DNA of 64,000 nt from Flagellimonas allohymeniacidonis (GCF_004296335.1 NZ_SGIU01000001.1:659290-723289); one strand, 5' to 3'; counted from the stretch's first letter, positions 51,308-59,974 are shown. Program-made: numbers and translations. Notes: a model not told the origin generated them from the sequence alone.

Positions 51308-52666
51308 CTAACTTCCCAATTCCTGTCTGATAAACTCTCTGGGGGTCATTCCCAGTTGTTTTCGAAAAGCGGCATTGAAGCTTGACTTGGATTTAAAACC
51401 AGATTGATTGGCGATTGCCTCAATGGTCAATTTTCGATTGTCCCGATCTTTTAGTTTATCTGTGACTTCATTGACACGATATTGATTTACAAAGTCATAA
51501 AAACTTATGCCCAATATACCGTTGAGAAGTGCACTTAGCTGTTTTGGGTTTAAGTCCAGGGCATGGGCCAAGCGATCTAAACTGAGATTGGTATCCAGAT
51601 ATACCTTTTGATTTTCCATCACGTGATGCAACTTGTTCTTTAAAATTGAGAGGTCTTCAGAAGTCATTGCCATGCTTCCGTTAACAGTGGTAATGCCTTT
51701 GTTCAATAAAAAGAACTTGGAATTGGAGAACACTTCTGCACCCAACCATAATAGTACCAAGGCAAAAACCAACCAAAGTGGATTGTACGAAACCGTGGCG
51801 ACCCCAAAATCATAAATCCAATAATTTATGAAGATCATAGCGCCCCAAACCACAAACGAAAGTGTGGTTCCGGCCAGAAACCGAATAGCCCAAGACACTA
51901 GGGTAGCATTTTTGCTGGGAAGCTCTTTCTTCCAAGATTGGAACAGGCGATAGGACAGAAAAATATAGATGAGTCCAAGCAAAACTGCTAAAATCTGCTC
52001 CCCATGGCTGTATTGAACCTCAAAGGGTGAAAACATGAACTGTAATTTCATGTGTTCTGGTGCCACCAACAAGAAGGTATAGTACAAAAAGGAAATTGCT
52101 GCGGGCACAAAATGAAACCAATAGGTCGGTTTCCATTTAAAAGGGTTTTCCAACAGGCTTTTTACATAGAGCCATATCAATGGCCCCAAAAGTAAAATGA
52201 ACGATATGGGGATAAATAGACTTTTGTACGAATTGGTGAGGCTATAATTTACCGCGTAGAGCTGGTTTTTAAAGCCGTACAATGAAATGACCAGAATGAT
52301 GCCTGCCAAAAAAACACTTAAGGATTTGCCCTTGAAGCTTTTGAGCAAAAAAAACAGGGACAACAGGATCCCCATGGCAAATACCGGGTAAATAAGTTTA
52401 GTGTACAATTGTCCTAGCATGCCAGCTTCCAAAAAGGGAGCAATCGTAGTATCGACCGTTTCCGAAAATCCACTGGAGGTTGGCACCAATTGCATTTGGC
52501 ATTCTGGACATAAACCTGGTTCTGCAAATAAATGGGTGTCTTGGGCACAGCCACAGGGAGGGCATCGATACATGGTGTTTTCTAAGGTAGCTGGGTGGCC
52601 CTTCTGAATAGGATAGGTCCAAACCGATGCCAACATCAAACAAATGACCAAAAGTCTTTTTCCCAT
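51308..52666 (-). CDS. Membrane AraC-family regulator with metal-ribbon N-terminus
   Basis: This 452-residue protein has three parts. First, an N-terminal signal-like helix (LLVICLMLASVWTYP) and an extracytoplasmic ribbon: YRCPPCGC (C35, C38, C40) and LCPECQMQLVP (C53, C56), similar to the heavy-metal-binding YTCPMHP...CPKCGM domain. Second, about seven membrane segments (about 95-310). Third, an AraC DNA-binding domain (about 340-450) with LDRLAHALDLNPKQLSALL and IEAIANQSGFKSKSSFNAAF. This reads as a one-step membrane sensor with a metal-binding head. It parallels the regulator at 35571. The target genes are not known; the divergent PD40 gene at 52906 is nearest. Confidence 0.82.
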   Translation of the reverse strand: MGKRLLVICLMLASVWTYPIQKGHPATLENTMYRCPPCGCAQDTHLFAEPGLCPECQMQLVPTSSGFSETVDTTIAPFLEAGMLGQLYTKLIYPVFAMGILLSLFFLLKSFKGKSLSVFLAGIILVISLYGFKNQLYAVNYSLTNSYKSLFIPISFILLLGPLIWLYVKSLLENPFKWKPTYWFHFVPAAISFLYYTFLLVAPEHMKLQFMFSPFEVQYSHGEQILAVLLGLIYIFLSYRLFQSWKKELPSKNATLVSWAIRFLAGTTLSFVVWGAMIFINYWIYDFGVATVSYNPLWLVFALVLLWLGAEVFSNSKFFLLNKGITTVNGSMAMTSEDLSILKNKLHHVMENQKVYLDTNLSLDRLAHALDLNPKQLSALLNGILGISFYDFVNQYRVNEVTDKLKDRDNRKLTIEAIANQSGFKSKSSFNAAFRKQLGMTPREFIRQELGS

Positions 52667-52905
52667 TTCAACCCTGTATTGAACCCTTAATCCTAAAAGT
52701 AGTAAATAGACTCCTAAAGATTCTGTTAAATATCGGAGCCTCTTGCTTTCCCTCCAATTTAAAAAGTTTCAGTTCGTATACATAAATGTACGTTTGGAAG
52801 ATTCCATACAAATCCGCAATCGACAAGAACGGTGTTATCATCTTCGAATTATAATTTGATTCGGCAAAAGGGACAGCCTTAAAAACAAACGCTAACAAAT
52901 TATAT

Positions 52906-53772
52906 GTGAAAATGCGCTTTTACACCTTCATTTTAACAGTACTGTTGGGATACTCCTTAAGTTTTTCCCAAGTTTGGTCACCAGACGGCAATACCATTGC
53001 GTTCTTCTACATCCATGCGGTGGAAGACATTTATACGGTAGACAGCAATGGCCATAATTTTAAGGTATTGGAAGGCCACCCTGAGCGAGATTTTGCGCCG
53101 CGTTGGTCCCATGATGGAAAGCATATTTTGTTCACCTCAGTTCGTGATGGGCATCATGAAATCTACCGATTCAATAGGGAAGGGGCTGCCCTGAAAAAGC
53201 TCACCGAAAGTGAATTCAACAGCGAGGATGGCGACTATTCCCCTAATGGGAAATCTATTGTTTTTTCAAGTGACCGAACTGGCAATCAAGAGCTTTTTAT
53301 CATGGATAGTGATGGGAAGAACCTAAAACAACTTACCCATTCCCCCGAGCTGGAAAGTACGCCGCGTTGGTCGCCCGATGGTTCAAAAATTCTTTTTAGA
53401 AGAAGTCCCGATAAGGATGCGGAAGCCGACCTGTTTACCCTGGATATCGATAGTGGGGAGCTGGTGCAATTGACCCATACGCCTGAAGGGGAGTTCCATC
53501 AAAGTTGGTCGGCGGATGGCAGTCAAATCTGCTTTGTAAAAGTAGTGGAGGGGGTCTTTGAAATCCATAGCATATCGGCCAAGGGAGGGGAGAGCAAAAA
53601 GTGGGTAAGCAAAGAGGGATTTCAGGCCTTCTACCCGAATTGGTCGCCCGATGGCTCCAAAATTGCCTTCACCCGGGATGTAAGTAAGGGCACAAAGCCA
53701 GGTCTACCTGCCCTTTTTATAGTGAATCGGGAAGGGGAGGAAAAAATGCTTTGTAACAAGAACAGTTTCTGA
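52906..53772 (+). CDS. TolB-like PD40 beta-propeller protein, exported
   Basis: This 288-residue protein has a short signal (YTFILTVLLGYSLSFSQ) and six PD40/WD40-like repeats, each with a W-S-P/H/A-D-G motif: VWSPDGNTIAF, RWSHDGKHILF, DYSPNGKSIVF, RWSPDGSKILF, SWSADGSQICF and NWSPDGSKIAF. The repeats form one six-bladed propeller like the C-terminal domain of TolB. It is periplasmic and would bind a partner or ligand. The start is GTG 52906 or the ATG 6 bp later; I keep 52906. The 239-bp gap to the divergent AraC/metal-ribbon gene would hold its promoter. Confidence 0.8.
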   Translation: MKMRFYTFILTVLLGYSLSFSQVWSPDGNTIAFFYIHAVEDIYTVDSNGHNFKVLEGHPERDFAPRWSHDGKHILFTSVRDGHHEIYRFNREGAALKKLTESEFNSEDGDYSPNGKSIVFSSDRTGNQELFIMDSDGKNLKQLTHSPELESTPRWSPDGSKILFRRSPDKDAEADLFTLDIDSGELVQLTHTPEGEFHQSWSADGSQICFVKVVEGVFEIHSISAKGGESKKWVSKEGFQAFYPNWSPDGSKIAFTRDVSKGTKPGLPALFIVNREGEEKMLCNKNSF

Positions 53773-53831
53773 GGAAGCCCTAGCACTCTAAAAATATTAT
53801 AAAACCGAGATAGATCAAAAAACGGACCGTC

Positions 53832-54653
53832 ATGAAAAAAAACAAAGCTTTAACCCTTATTGTCTTTATTTTTCTAGCTTGTGCAAGCCATCAACAACTT
53901 AAGGCACAAGAAGATACCTACATTCATGTGGAGTATATAAAACTGCCTACAAACGCCTGGAACGATTACTGGACCCAGATGCAAGAAGTTTGGAAACCAA
54001 CATATGAGGCCATGATACAAAAGGGTGAACTAAAGTCGTGGAAGCTCTTTTGGGTGCGCTTTCCGGCCGGGCAGGAGATTCCCTATGATATTGTGAACGT
54101 CACCTTTCACAAAGATTCTGTTGGCATGTCTAATAACAAGGTCTCCAGCTTTTTTACCAGCAAGCAGGAGGGGAGCACGCCCTATGCCGAGGCCACCATC
54201 AATTTGATGAACATCACCAATACGGTGAAGACCGAGACCTATCAAGTGGTGGAAGAAGCCCATGGAAGTTTTGAGCTGGATTCATTGGCAAAGACCAATC
54301 AAAACTATCAAATTGACTTTATGGACTCGGCACAAGAAAAGGCCGATGCCTATGTTCGCATGGAGGCCGAAGTATTTAAACCTATGCATCAGGTGGCCCT
54401 AAACGATGGCCGACTGAAAAGTTGGGTATTGTGCCGACGTACCAGCCAAGATGATGATGCCATACTACAGCGGTTTATGATTTTTAACCAATGGAGTTCG
54501 TGGGCCAATTGGCAATCTGCCGGTGGACTGCAGGATTTTCAAAAAGTAAACCCCAGTTTGGACCAAGAGGGCTTTAATGACATCTTTAGACGGATTGGAC
54601 ATTTACGACAAATGACCAAATCAGAAATGTGGACCATTTGGGATGAGCTTTGA
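53832..54653 (+). CDS. Hypothetical exported protein with internal duplication
   Basis: This 273-residue protein has a signal peptide (LTLIVFIFLACASHQQLKAQ). The mature protein contains two related halves: residues about 46-76 (ending GELKSWKLFWVR) and 174-203 (ending GRLKSWVLCRR) share Y-(x)-E-V-x-K-P and G-x-L-K-S-W-x-L. The pattern of a helix followed by a strand in each half suggests a tandem dimeric alpha/beta-barrel (ferredoxin-like) fold. The family is unknown to me. The start is ATG 53832, with a 59-bp gap after the propeller gene, so the two may be co-transcribed. Confidence 0.65.
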   Translation: MKKNKALTLIVFIFLACASHQQLKAQEDTYIHVEYIKLPTNAWNDYWTQMQEVWKPTYEAMIQKGELKSWKLFWVRFPAGQEIPYDIVNVTFHKDSVGMSNNKVSSFFTSKQEGSTPYAEATINLMNITNTVKTETYQVVEEAHGSFELDSLAKTNQNYQIDFMDSAQEKADAYVRMEAEVFKPMHQVALNDGRLKSWVLCRRTSQDDDAILQRFMIFNQWSSWANWQSAGGLQDFQKVNPSLDQEGFNDIFRRIGHLRQMTKSEMWTIWDEL

Positions 54654-54705
54654 TAGCTTTTAATGTTTGCCCATAGGTCACAACACTTCACCAAAAATTT
54701 TATTT

Positions 54706-55854
54706 CTACTTCATGGGCGTCAATTTTCCTATTTGTTGGCCTTGTTTGACGTTCAACGAACTGAAGGCACCTTTTTGGAAAATAAGAAGTACGGTAGACC
54801 CGCCATAGGCAAAATAACCCACCTTGTCGCCTTTGTATATTTTCAGTGGCTTTGTGTCATCAACATATTTTAGGTGTTCCTCGAATACAACGGAACCTAT
54901 GGTCTGCAGACCTATGGGAATCATGCCTATATATCCGTATTGTTCGGTTTTTATGACCAAGTAACCATGCCGGAAATTCTCGAAAACACTATAATCCTTG
55001 TTGTAGGCAACATTCCCATTGTTGATAATGTCTGGAATATCTGGCATCCCAAACAAAAGCTTGCCCACATCTTCCCGAGCCTCGACCACGGTACCTGATA
55101 TGGGCGAATGATAGTGGTGGTAATTGTCGGGTTTGAGGAATACAGCCAGGGCAGTTCCTCCCACAAATTTTTCGGCATACTTCGAATCCTCCAATAGTGC
55201 ATTCAGGTTGAGTGTCATTCTTCCCTTTGTAGGGATTTGGGTCTCCAGTTTTAGATCATTGTTGATCATATTGATTACGCCATCAGCAGGGGATACCAAA
55301 GCCGAATTGTCCGCAATCGCATCAACTTTACGGGCACCCGGTTTTAGGTCTCGTGTAAAGAAATGGTTGAACGATTTGAAACCCTCCAAGGGAACGGTGA
55401 AATCATCGTGGTCTATTGATTTATCCTCTAGCCACGTAGTGATTATTTTTGCAGATTCAGGACTGTCCATGTACTTTCCCCTTTCTTCAATGAAATCTAG
55501 GGACCAGCTATAACCAGGCTCATTCAGAATAAACTTCATGCCGTGAGGGTTGTGGTAGTAAAGCATGGAGAATTCAATGATTTTATCAAGTCCGTTCTTT
55601 GTGTTTGGGAGAAAATAGAACCATTCGTTCAGAAAAGCGTAGAGGTCATCAATTCCCTTATTTTTCCACGGATTGGCCGTTCCGTCGGGCATGTCCTGCA
55701 AGTTGGCGAACATTTCCTTTACCACGTTCCGGAACGCTGCATCCGACGCATATATTTCCTTAAGTTTTTTAACGGGGGGACAATCGTTTTGGGAATGGGC
55801 TACATTAATAAACAATAGCAGAGTCATGCCCAGTGTGAAGATTTTACGTTGCAT
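54706..55854 (-). CDS. Exported phosphatidylserine decarboxylase family protein
   Basis: This 382-residue protein has a clear signal peptide (FTLGMTLLLFINVAHSQ, cleavage near residue 21). All autoprocessing residues are present: D191 in VSPADG, H249 in YHHYHSP and S353 in the GGST of GYFAYGGSTVLLIF, so self-cleavage to alpha and beta subunits with a pyruvoyl group is expected. An extra helical N-domain of about 150 residues precedes the catalytic fold. Phosphatidylserine decarboxylases normally act on the inner-membrane inner leaflet; export implies a periplasmic or outer-membrane role or another substrate. Related fold members decarboxylate free amino acids. The start is ATG 55854. Confidence 0.82.
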   Translation of the reverse strand: MQRKIFTLGMTLLLFINVAHSQNDCPPVKKLKEIYASDAAFRNVVKEMFANLQDMPDGTANPWKNKGIDDLYAFLNEWFYFLPNTKNGLDKIIEFSMLYYHNPHGMKFILNEPGYSWSLDFIEERGKYMDSPESAKIITTWLEDKSIDHDDFTVPLEGFKSFNHFFTRDLKPGARKVDAIADNSALVSPADGVINMINNDLKLETQIPTKGRMTLNLNALLEDSKYAEKFVGGTALAVFLKPDNYHHYHSPISGTVVEAREDVGKLLFGMPDIPDIINNGNVAYNKDYSVFENFRHGYLVIKTEQYGYIGMIPIGLQTIGSVVFEEHLKYVDDTKPLKIYKGDKVGYFAYGGSTVLLIFQKGAFSSLNVKQGQQIGKLTPMK

Positions 55855-56077
55855 AATATTTGTTTTTATTGGTAATGAGGGGGAAGGATGAACTTATTCA
55901 ACAAACATAATTACATAAAATGGTGCACCTTGCCAAAGCTCCGTATGGTTTTAACAAACACATTAGAATAAGTGGGGGGCAAAGAATAGGATAGGCAGCA
56001 GGGGTTATTCAAACTTCTATTTTACATAATATAAATTATAGTACAAATGCAAGGAGTTTCTTATTTTAGTAGAATAA

Positions 56078-56683
56078 TCAAACCCATATGAAACATTCCG
56101 TGGTCTTGGCAGCGTTTTCCTTTTCTTTTCGATAGTATTGAAAAGTAACCACAAAACCTATGGATATAAGAAGGATCATCATGACCGAGGACAGGAATGG
56201 AAGTCCCATCTGACGCATGATATAATTGGATTTGCTTGGAAACTCCAAGTGCATCAGAATCCCAGCAGAACTTGGAACAGGCCCCTTTAAGTCCGTGGTG
56301 AAAGTATTCTTTGTGTTGATCGGATGGTCGTTGGAAATACTGCTTTTGCAAAAATCAAACCTGTACTTTAAATCGATGTTCGAGGCAAGAAGCTCGGTAC
56401 GGATAATGGAATCCACACTCTGCCATTCGTCCTTGGACTCAAAAGTCGCCTTGCAAGAGCTGTTGGAATCGTTCCCCAGGCAATAGTCGTTCACGCTCTG
56501 ACACACCTGATAGTCCTCGGACACATTATTGACTATGGATTCAAGGGCCAGTGAAGCCTTTTCATTGAAATGCGCTTCCTGTTCGATAGCGGCGGTATAG
56601 ACATATACTATCTGATTGGCCAAGAGCCCCAACAACAGCATCGAAACGATGGCCATCAACAGGTATGTTCTTTTGTGTCTCAC
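56078..56683 (-). pseudogene. Truncated sensor histidine kinase (sensor domain only)
   Basis: The 201-residue frame has the N-terminal half of a Bacteroidota sensor kinase: TM1 about 5-27 (YLLMAIVSMLLLGLLANQI), a periplasmic sensor domain of about 130 residues with paired Cys (CQSVNDYC and CKATF), and TM2 about 165-190 (FLSSVMMILLISIGFVV). After YYRKEKE it stops; no HisKA or HATPase domain follows in any frame before the next gene. Either a kinase gene lost its 3' end or this is a membrane sensor stub. I place the start at GTG 56683 because upstream codons in the frame lie over the TAACCGCGCTATAAC repeats. No response regulator is adjacent. Confidence 0.6.
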
Positions 56684-56724
56684 GTGGTCAAATTTAGGTA
56701 TTAATCGTCCGTATCCCAGAAAAT

Positions 56725-56760
56725 TAACCGCGCTATAACATGAAATAACCGCGCTATAAC
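56725..56760. promoter_or_regulatory. Two 15-bp direct repeats, 21-bp period
   Basis: TAACCGCGCTATAAC occurs at 56725-56739 and 56746-56760, exactly 21 bp apart (two helical turns), in the gap between the divergent kinase remnant (start 56683) and the Cys-rich secreted protein gene (56844). Perfect direct repeats at this spacing are typical of LytTR-type or OmpR-type response-regulator sites. The regulator is not in view. Confidence 0.6.
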
Positions 56761-56843
56761 CCACATCATGGAAGGGTTTCATTTAGTTTGTGCATCAGTA
56801 TGAATAGTTTGCGTCTTTAAAGGCGGCAATTAAAATTAAAAAC

Positions 56844-57386
56844 ATGCATATCATGAGATTAAACCCAAAAACAATCGTATTTCCGGCCTTCTTGGCATTT
56901 GGAATGTTATTTAGTACCAATGCCGTAGCCCAGACTTCTTTTTGTACGGATAAGAAAGAGGCCAAGGCTTCCTGTGCCATGGATGAGGAGGGCAAGAAAG
57001 CCTCTTGTGGTACTTCGAGTAAGGCGATGGCCGAATCCACCTCCGGATGTTCCCCTTCTGGATGTCGCGGGGCAAAGACGAAATTTGGAGAGGCCAAGGT
57101 CATCAGCAACCTTCGTTTGGACCTTATTGCAGTTAAAGCGGAAATGGAAAAATCAAAGAGCCCTGTGTTCGAATCACGGGTGTACGATATTCACGGCATC
57201 GTTGGTGAAACCGATGATGAAAGCCTACAGATCATTGTAAGGGAATTGAAGATCATGGAGGAGGCATTTGCCGAAAAACTGAGATACACTGCACTTGCGT
57301 TCAACCTTCCAAAGAACAAGGCAAAGCAAGTGAGCTATTTAAAGGGTCGCATAGAGGGGCTTAAAGAGGTGCTATCTACCCAATAG
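56844..57386 (+). CDS. Cys-rich exported hypothetical protein
   Basis: This 180-residue protein has a signal peptide (KTIVFPAFLAFGMLFSTNAVAQ). A Cys-rich mature N-terminus follows (CTDKKEAKASCAMDE, SCGTSSK, GCSPSGCRG) with six Cys, then a helical conserved part (about 78-175) including KFGEAKVISNLRLDLIAVKA and VYDIHGIVGETDDESLQII. I recall such proteins in flavobacteria but no function. The Cys and acidic or basic residues may bind metal. It starts 84 bp from the direct repeats at 56725-56760, which may control it. A terminator follows at 57407 before the membrane-protein gene at 57466. Confidence 0.65.
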   Translation: MHIMRLNPKTIVFPAFLAFGMLFSTNAVAQTSFCTDKKEAKASCAMDEEGKKASCGTSSKAMAESTSGCSPSGCRGAKTKFGEAKVISNLRLDLIAVKAEMEKSKSPVFESRVYDIHGIVGETDDESLQIIVRELKIMEEAFAEKLRYTALAFNLPKNKAKQVSYLKGRIEGLKEVLSTQ

Positions 57387-57406
57387 ATAAAAGATTTGTT
57401 AATCGG

Positions 57407-57445
57407 GAATCCCCAATTGCCCATTGGGGATTCTTCATTTTTACC
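57407..57445 (+). terminator. Strong rho-independent terminator
   Basis: GAATCCCCAAT (57407-57417) pairs perfectly with ATTGGGGATTC (57423-57433) around TGCCC, followed by TTCATTTTTA. It lies 20 bp after the stop of the Cys-rich protein gene and would end that transcript before the gene at 57466. Confidence 0.85.
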
Positions 57446-57465
57446 ATCAAACGAAGCCATAGCAA

Positions 57466-58488
57466 ATGACGTTCAGAAAAATCATAAGCCTTTCTGTGGG
57501 CTTGAGCTTTATGGTTCTGCTCATTACCGGGATACTGTCCTATTTCAACGAGTATTCCCGCATAACAGCCACTTTACACACTGTTTTCGGAATACTCTTC
57601 ACCGCAGGTGCAGTACTGCACATGAGGAACAATTTCCGCTCCATCAAGATGTACAGTAAGGGCCGGATTATATTGTTTGTTTCACTGGTTGCGCTAATGT
57701 TCATATCCGCCGGATATTTTCAGGTAGAGCCATTGGGGTCCATGATGGATTTTGGGGCTAGGTCCAAGGCCAAGGCCAAAAAGGAACTTAATCTTTCGGA
57801 ATACGAGGTCATCGAAATGAATGGCCAAAAGGCTATTGAGCTCACTATAAATCTATTGCGTTCCGAGCACTATTGGCATCCCCAGATGGCGGTTTGGCTT
57901 GAGGATGATAATGGAAACTATCTCGAAACACTATTTGTATCAAAGGCCACGGCCAAAGGATTGTTCTTTGGGGGACGAAGCAAGGATAATTTCAAGGAGT
58001 TTGATGAAGCGAAAGATGCGGTAGGCGACTTTAGAAGGGTCAATGCATTGCCCGTTTGGTCACACAAAAGAGGGGTCCAATATTCCGATGGGATGTACGT
58101 ACCTACCCATCGGGACGATTTTCCAGATGCGATTACCGGTGAGACCATAACAGACAACTTTAACCTGAATACTTCGACGGATAGGACAACAAAGTTCAGG
58201 GTGAGAGTGGAGCTGAACGTTGCTTTTGACGACAATGAGTATTATTCCGAGTACGACTTCCCGAACGATGAAGTTTTCCATAGTGGTACTGGGCAGTTGG
58301 GGCAACCTTCCATTATTTTCGAAACTATGGTCGATATGGAGGACGGTAAACAATATTATTTGATGGAACTTGTGGGACATGGGCACCAATCCGGGCAGAC
58401 GGGTGAGCTCTTTACCGATCTGTCGACCCTTACCACGGCAAAACGGATTGTGGAAAGGATAGTTGTCGGTGCTAAGAAAAACACATAG
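57466..58488 (+). CDS. Membrane protein with His-bearing helices and periplasmic domain
   Basis: This 340-residue protein has three N-terminal membrane helices (about 8-28, 35-55, 67-87; for example ISLSVGLSFMVLLITGIL and TLHTVFGILFTAGAVLHM). Two helix His, TLH and VLHMRNN, 16 residues apart, could bind heme b as in DUF4405/cytochrome b561-like proteins. The C-terminal periplasmic part (about 120-340) is beta-rich (VWLEDDNGNYLETLFVS, RRVNALPVWSHKRG, DAITGETITDNFNL), resembling DUF2271-type domains. I infer a heme-linked envelope redox role. It follows the Cys-rich protein gene but is separated by a terminator. Confidence 0.65.
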   Translation: MTFRKIISLSVGLSFMVLLITGILSYFNEYSRITATLHTVFGILFTAGAVLHMRNNFRSIKMYSKGRIILFVSLVALMFISAGYFQVEPLGSMMDFGARSKAKAKKELNLSEYEVIEMNGQKAIELTINLLRSEHYWHPQMAVWLEDDNGNYLETLFVSKATAKGLFFGGRSKDNFKEFDEAKDAVGDFRRVNALPVWSHKRGVQYSDGMYVPTHRDDFPDAITGETITDNFNLNTSTDRTTKFRVRVELNVAFDDNEYYSEYDFPNDEVFHSGTGQLGQPSIIFETMVDMEDGKQYYLMELVGHGHQSGQTGELFTDLSTLTTAKRIVERIVVGAKKNT

Positions 58489-58658
58489 CCAAACGTACAA
58501 TAAATCCAAGATCAAAAATGTTCGGATAACTTGTTTGGGTTTGGGGCAAATTTGACAGCAACAACGAATGGCTCTATTCTCAGTGTATCACTCCAGGTTT
58601 TATCGTCTATAAGGGCAAACAGGAAAGGCTTCATGCGGTACATTATGATACAGATGTT

Positions 58659-59222
58659 TTATTTGGGGAAGCGGTTCTTTATGGTTGCTATTTGCCCCAT
58701 ATGGTTGGCTGAATGTTCCATCACATGGTACCAGATATAGTGGTAGTTTAATCCCTCTTCTATATTCGATGAGAACCAAGCATCATCTTTGGTTTTGAGT
58801 CCATTTAGGGTTTTTTCACGGACTTTATCCCATAAATCCAAATAATACCTAATCGGCTTACCTTTGAGTATGCTTTTTACTTCTTCATTAAGTTCTCCTG
58901 CCATACCCAATTCCGTTCGTTCATCTTCTGTCCATTCTCGGCCCTCCAATGTCGCTATTTGGTAATAGGATTCCGTAGACACCAAATGCATGAGCAATGA
59001 TCCTATGCTATTGGCATCAGCATCATACAAGAAATCAGTTTGTGATTGGTCCAAGTCTTTAACTTGTTGGGTAATTCTGTCTTTTAGGTCTTCTAACATA
59101 TAGACCATTAGACCAATCTGTGGTGAATAACCTTCAACCGATTTTAGTTCTCCTTGTGCGTTCAACAGTATCATTGGTAATAAAAGCAGCAAAAGGCTGA
59201 TTTTTGTTTTCAAGGATTTCAT
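58659..59222 (-). CDS. DinB-family protein with signal peptide
   Basis: This 187-residue protein has the DinB four-helix fold with the His triad of metal-binding members: LLMHLVSTE (first His), then YHVMEHSANHMGQI with the H-x3-H region near residues 166-177. Residues 1-22 (KISLLLLLLPMILLNAQG) are a signal peptide, so this is an exported member of a family that is usually cytoplasmic (thiol-dependent transferases and similar). The substrate is unknown. The start is ATG 59222, with about 200 bp to the divergent barrel gene. No Cys-thiol partner genes are near. Confidence 0.78.
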   Translation of the reverse strand: MKSLKTKISLLLLLLPMILLNAQGELKSVEGYSPQIGLMVYMLEDLKDRITQQVKDLDQSQTDFLYDADANSIGSLLMHLVSTESYYQIATLEGREWTEDERTELGMAGELNEEVKSILKGKPIRYYLDLWDKVREKTLNGLKTKDDAWFSSNIEEGLNYHYIWYHVMEHSANHMGQIATIKNRFPK

Positions 59223-59422
59223 AGTATCGTGTTCAGATTAATACGTTGATATGAAAAGAAATTCTAAGTTACTATTTCTGGTCATACAAATGTTTATGTG
59301 GGTAAAACTGCCCCAATACTTCCGACCAAGCTGTTCAAGGTTAACTTGTATAACAGACTGATACGCGTCATTGTAGGCCACAGTCTTCAGGAATACTTTT
59401 GGGGTCAAAAAACTTGAAAACC

Positions 59423-59974
59423 ATGAAATTTTGTGTATTCCTTTTTTCTTTTTTGTTTTTGATTGTTGCATACGGGCAAGATGCCGAAGAGCAAACAATA
59501 AAAACTACTGTTGGTTTTGAACTGGATGCGGTACCCTACATATTCGAGGGATATTATGGTTCAGTCTGGGTGGGTCACAATCATTTTAGGTATAGGGCGG
59601 TAATTACAAAAATAGAGACACCGAGCTTTATCTTGGAAGATGGCTTTACCAATAATGAAATGAGAGTTTATGCCGCTATTGTAGATTATTTTTTTAAACC
59701 TGACTTCAAAGGTTGGTGGATTGGGCCTGGTCTGGAGTACTGGGATGCCAGTATACAGACCGATGCCCAATTGGAAACAGCAGAATACAACAATTTCATA
59801 TTCACGCTTGGCGGCGGGTATGTCTGGAAATTTCACAAGAATTTTTATTTGAACCCTTGGGCGGCAGTACATCTCAGGATTGCAGGTGATACAGAAGTAA
59901 GTGTAGATCAAAGTAGCTATGAAACACCACTTATCGTACCTGAAATCTCACTCAAGCTAGGTTGGCATTTTTAA
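59423..59974 (+). CDS. Hypothetical small outer-membrane beta-barrel protein
   Basis: With start ATG 59423 this 183-residue protein has a signal peptide (VFLFSFLFLIVAYGQ). The mature part has about eight alternating strands with aromatic ends (TVGFELDAVPYIFEGYYGS, HFRYRAVITKIE, NNEMRVYAAIVDYFF, GWWIGPGLEYWDASI, FIFTLGGGYVWKF) and ends in LKLGWHF, with the terminal Phe typical of outer-membrane barrels. The frame also has an ATG 24 bp upstream. The function is unknown. It stands alone, followed by an AT-rich region without a clear gene. Confidence 0.7.
   Translation: MKFCVFLFSFLFLIVAYGQDAEEQTIKTTVGFELDAVPYIFEGYYGSVWVGHNHFRYRAVITKIETPSFILEDGFTNNEMRVYAAIVDYFFKPDFKGWWIGPGLEYWDASIQTDAQLETAEYNNFIFTLGGGYVWKFHKNFYLNPWAAVHLRIAGDTEVSVDQSSYETPLIVPEISLKLGWHF

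Noticed and set aside
52668..52898. 76-codon minus-strand frame just upstream of the AraC/metal-ribbon gene
   Set aside because: It covers the divergent promoter region, has no recognisable family and would leave no room for regulatory DNA.
58510..58650. About 40-codon minus-strand frame beyond the DinB gene
   Set aside because: No homologue, no promoter or terminator context; judged chance.
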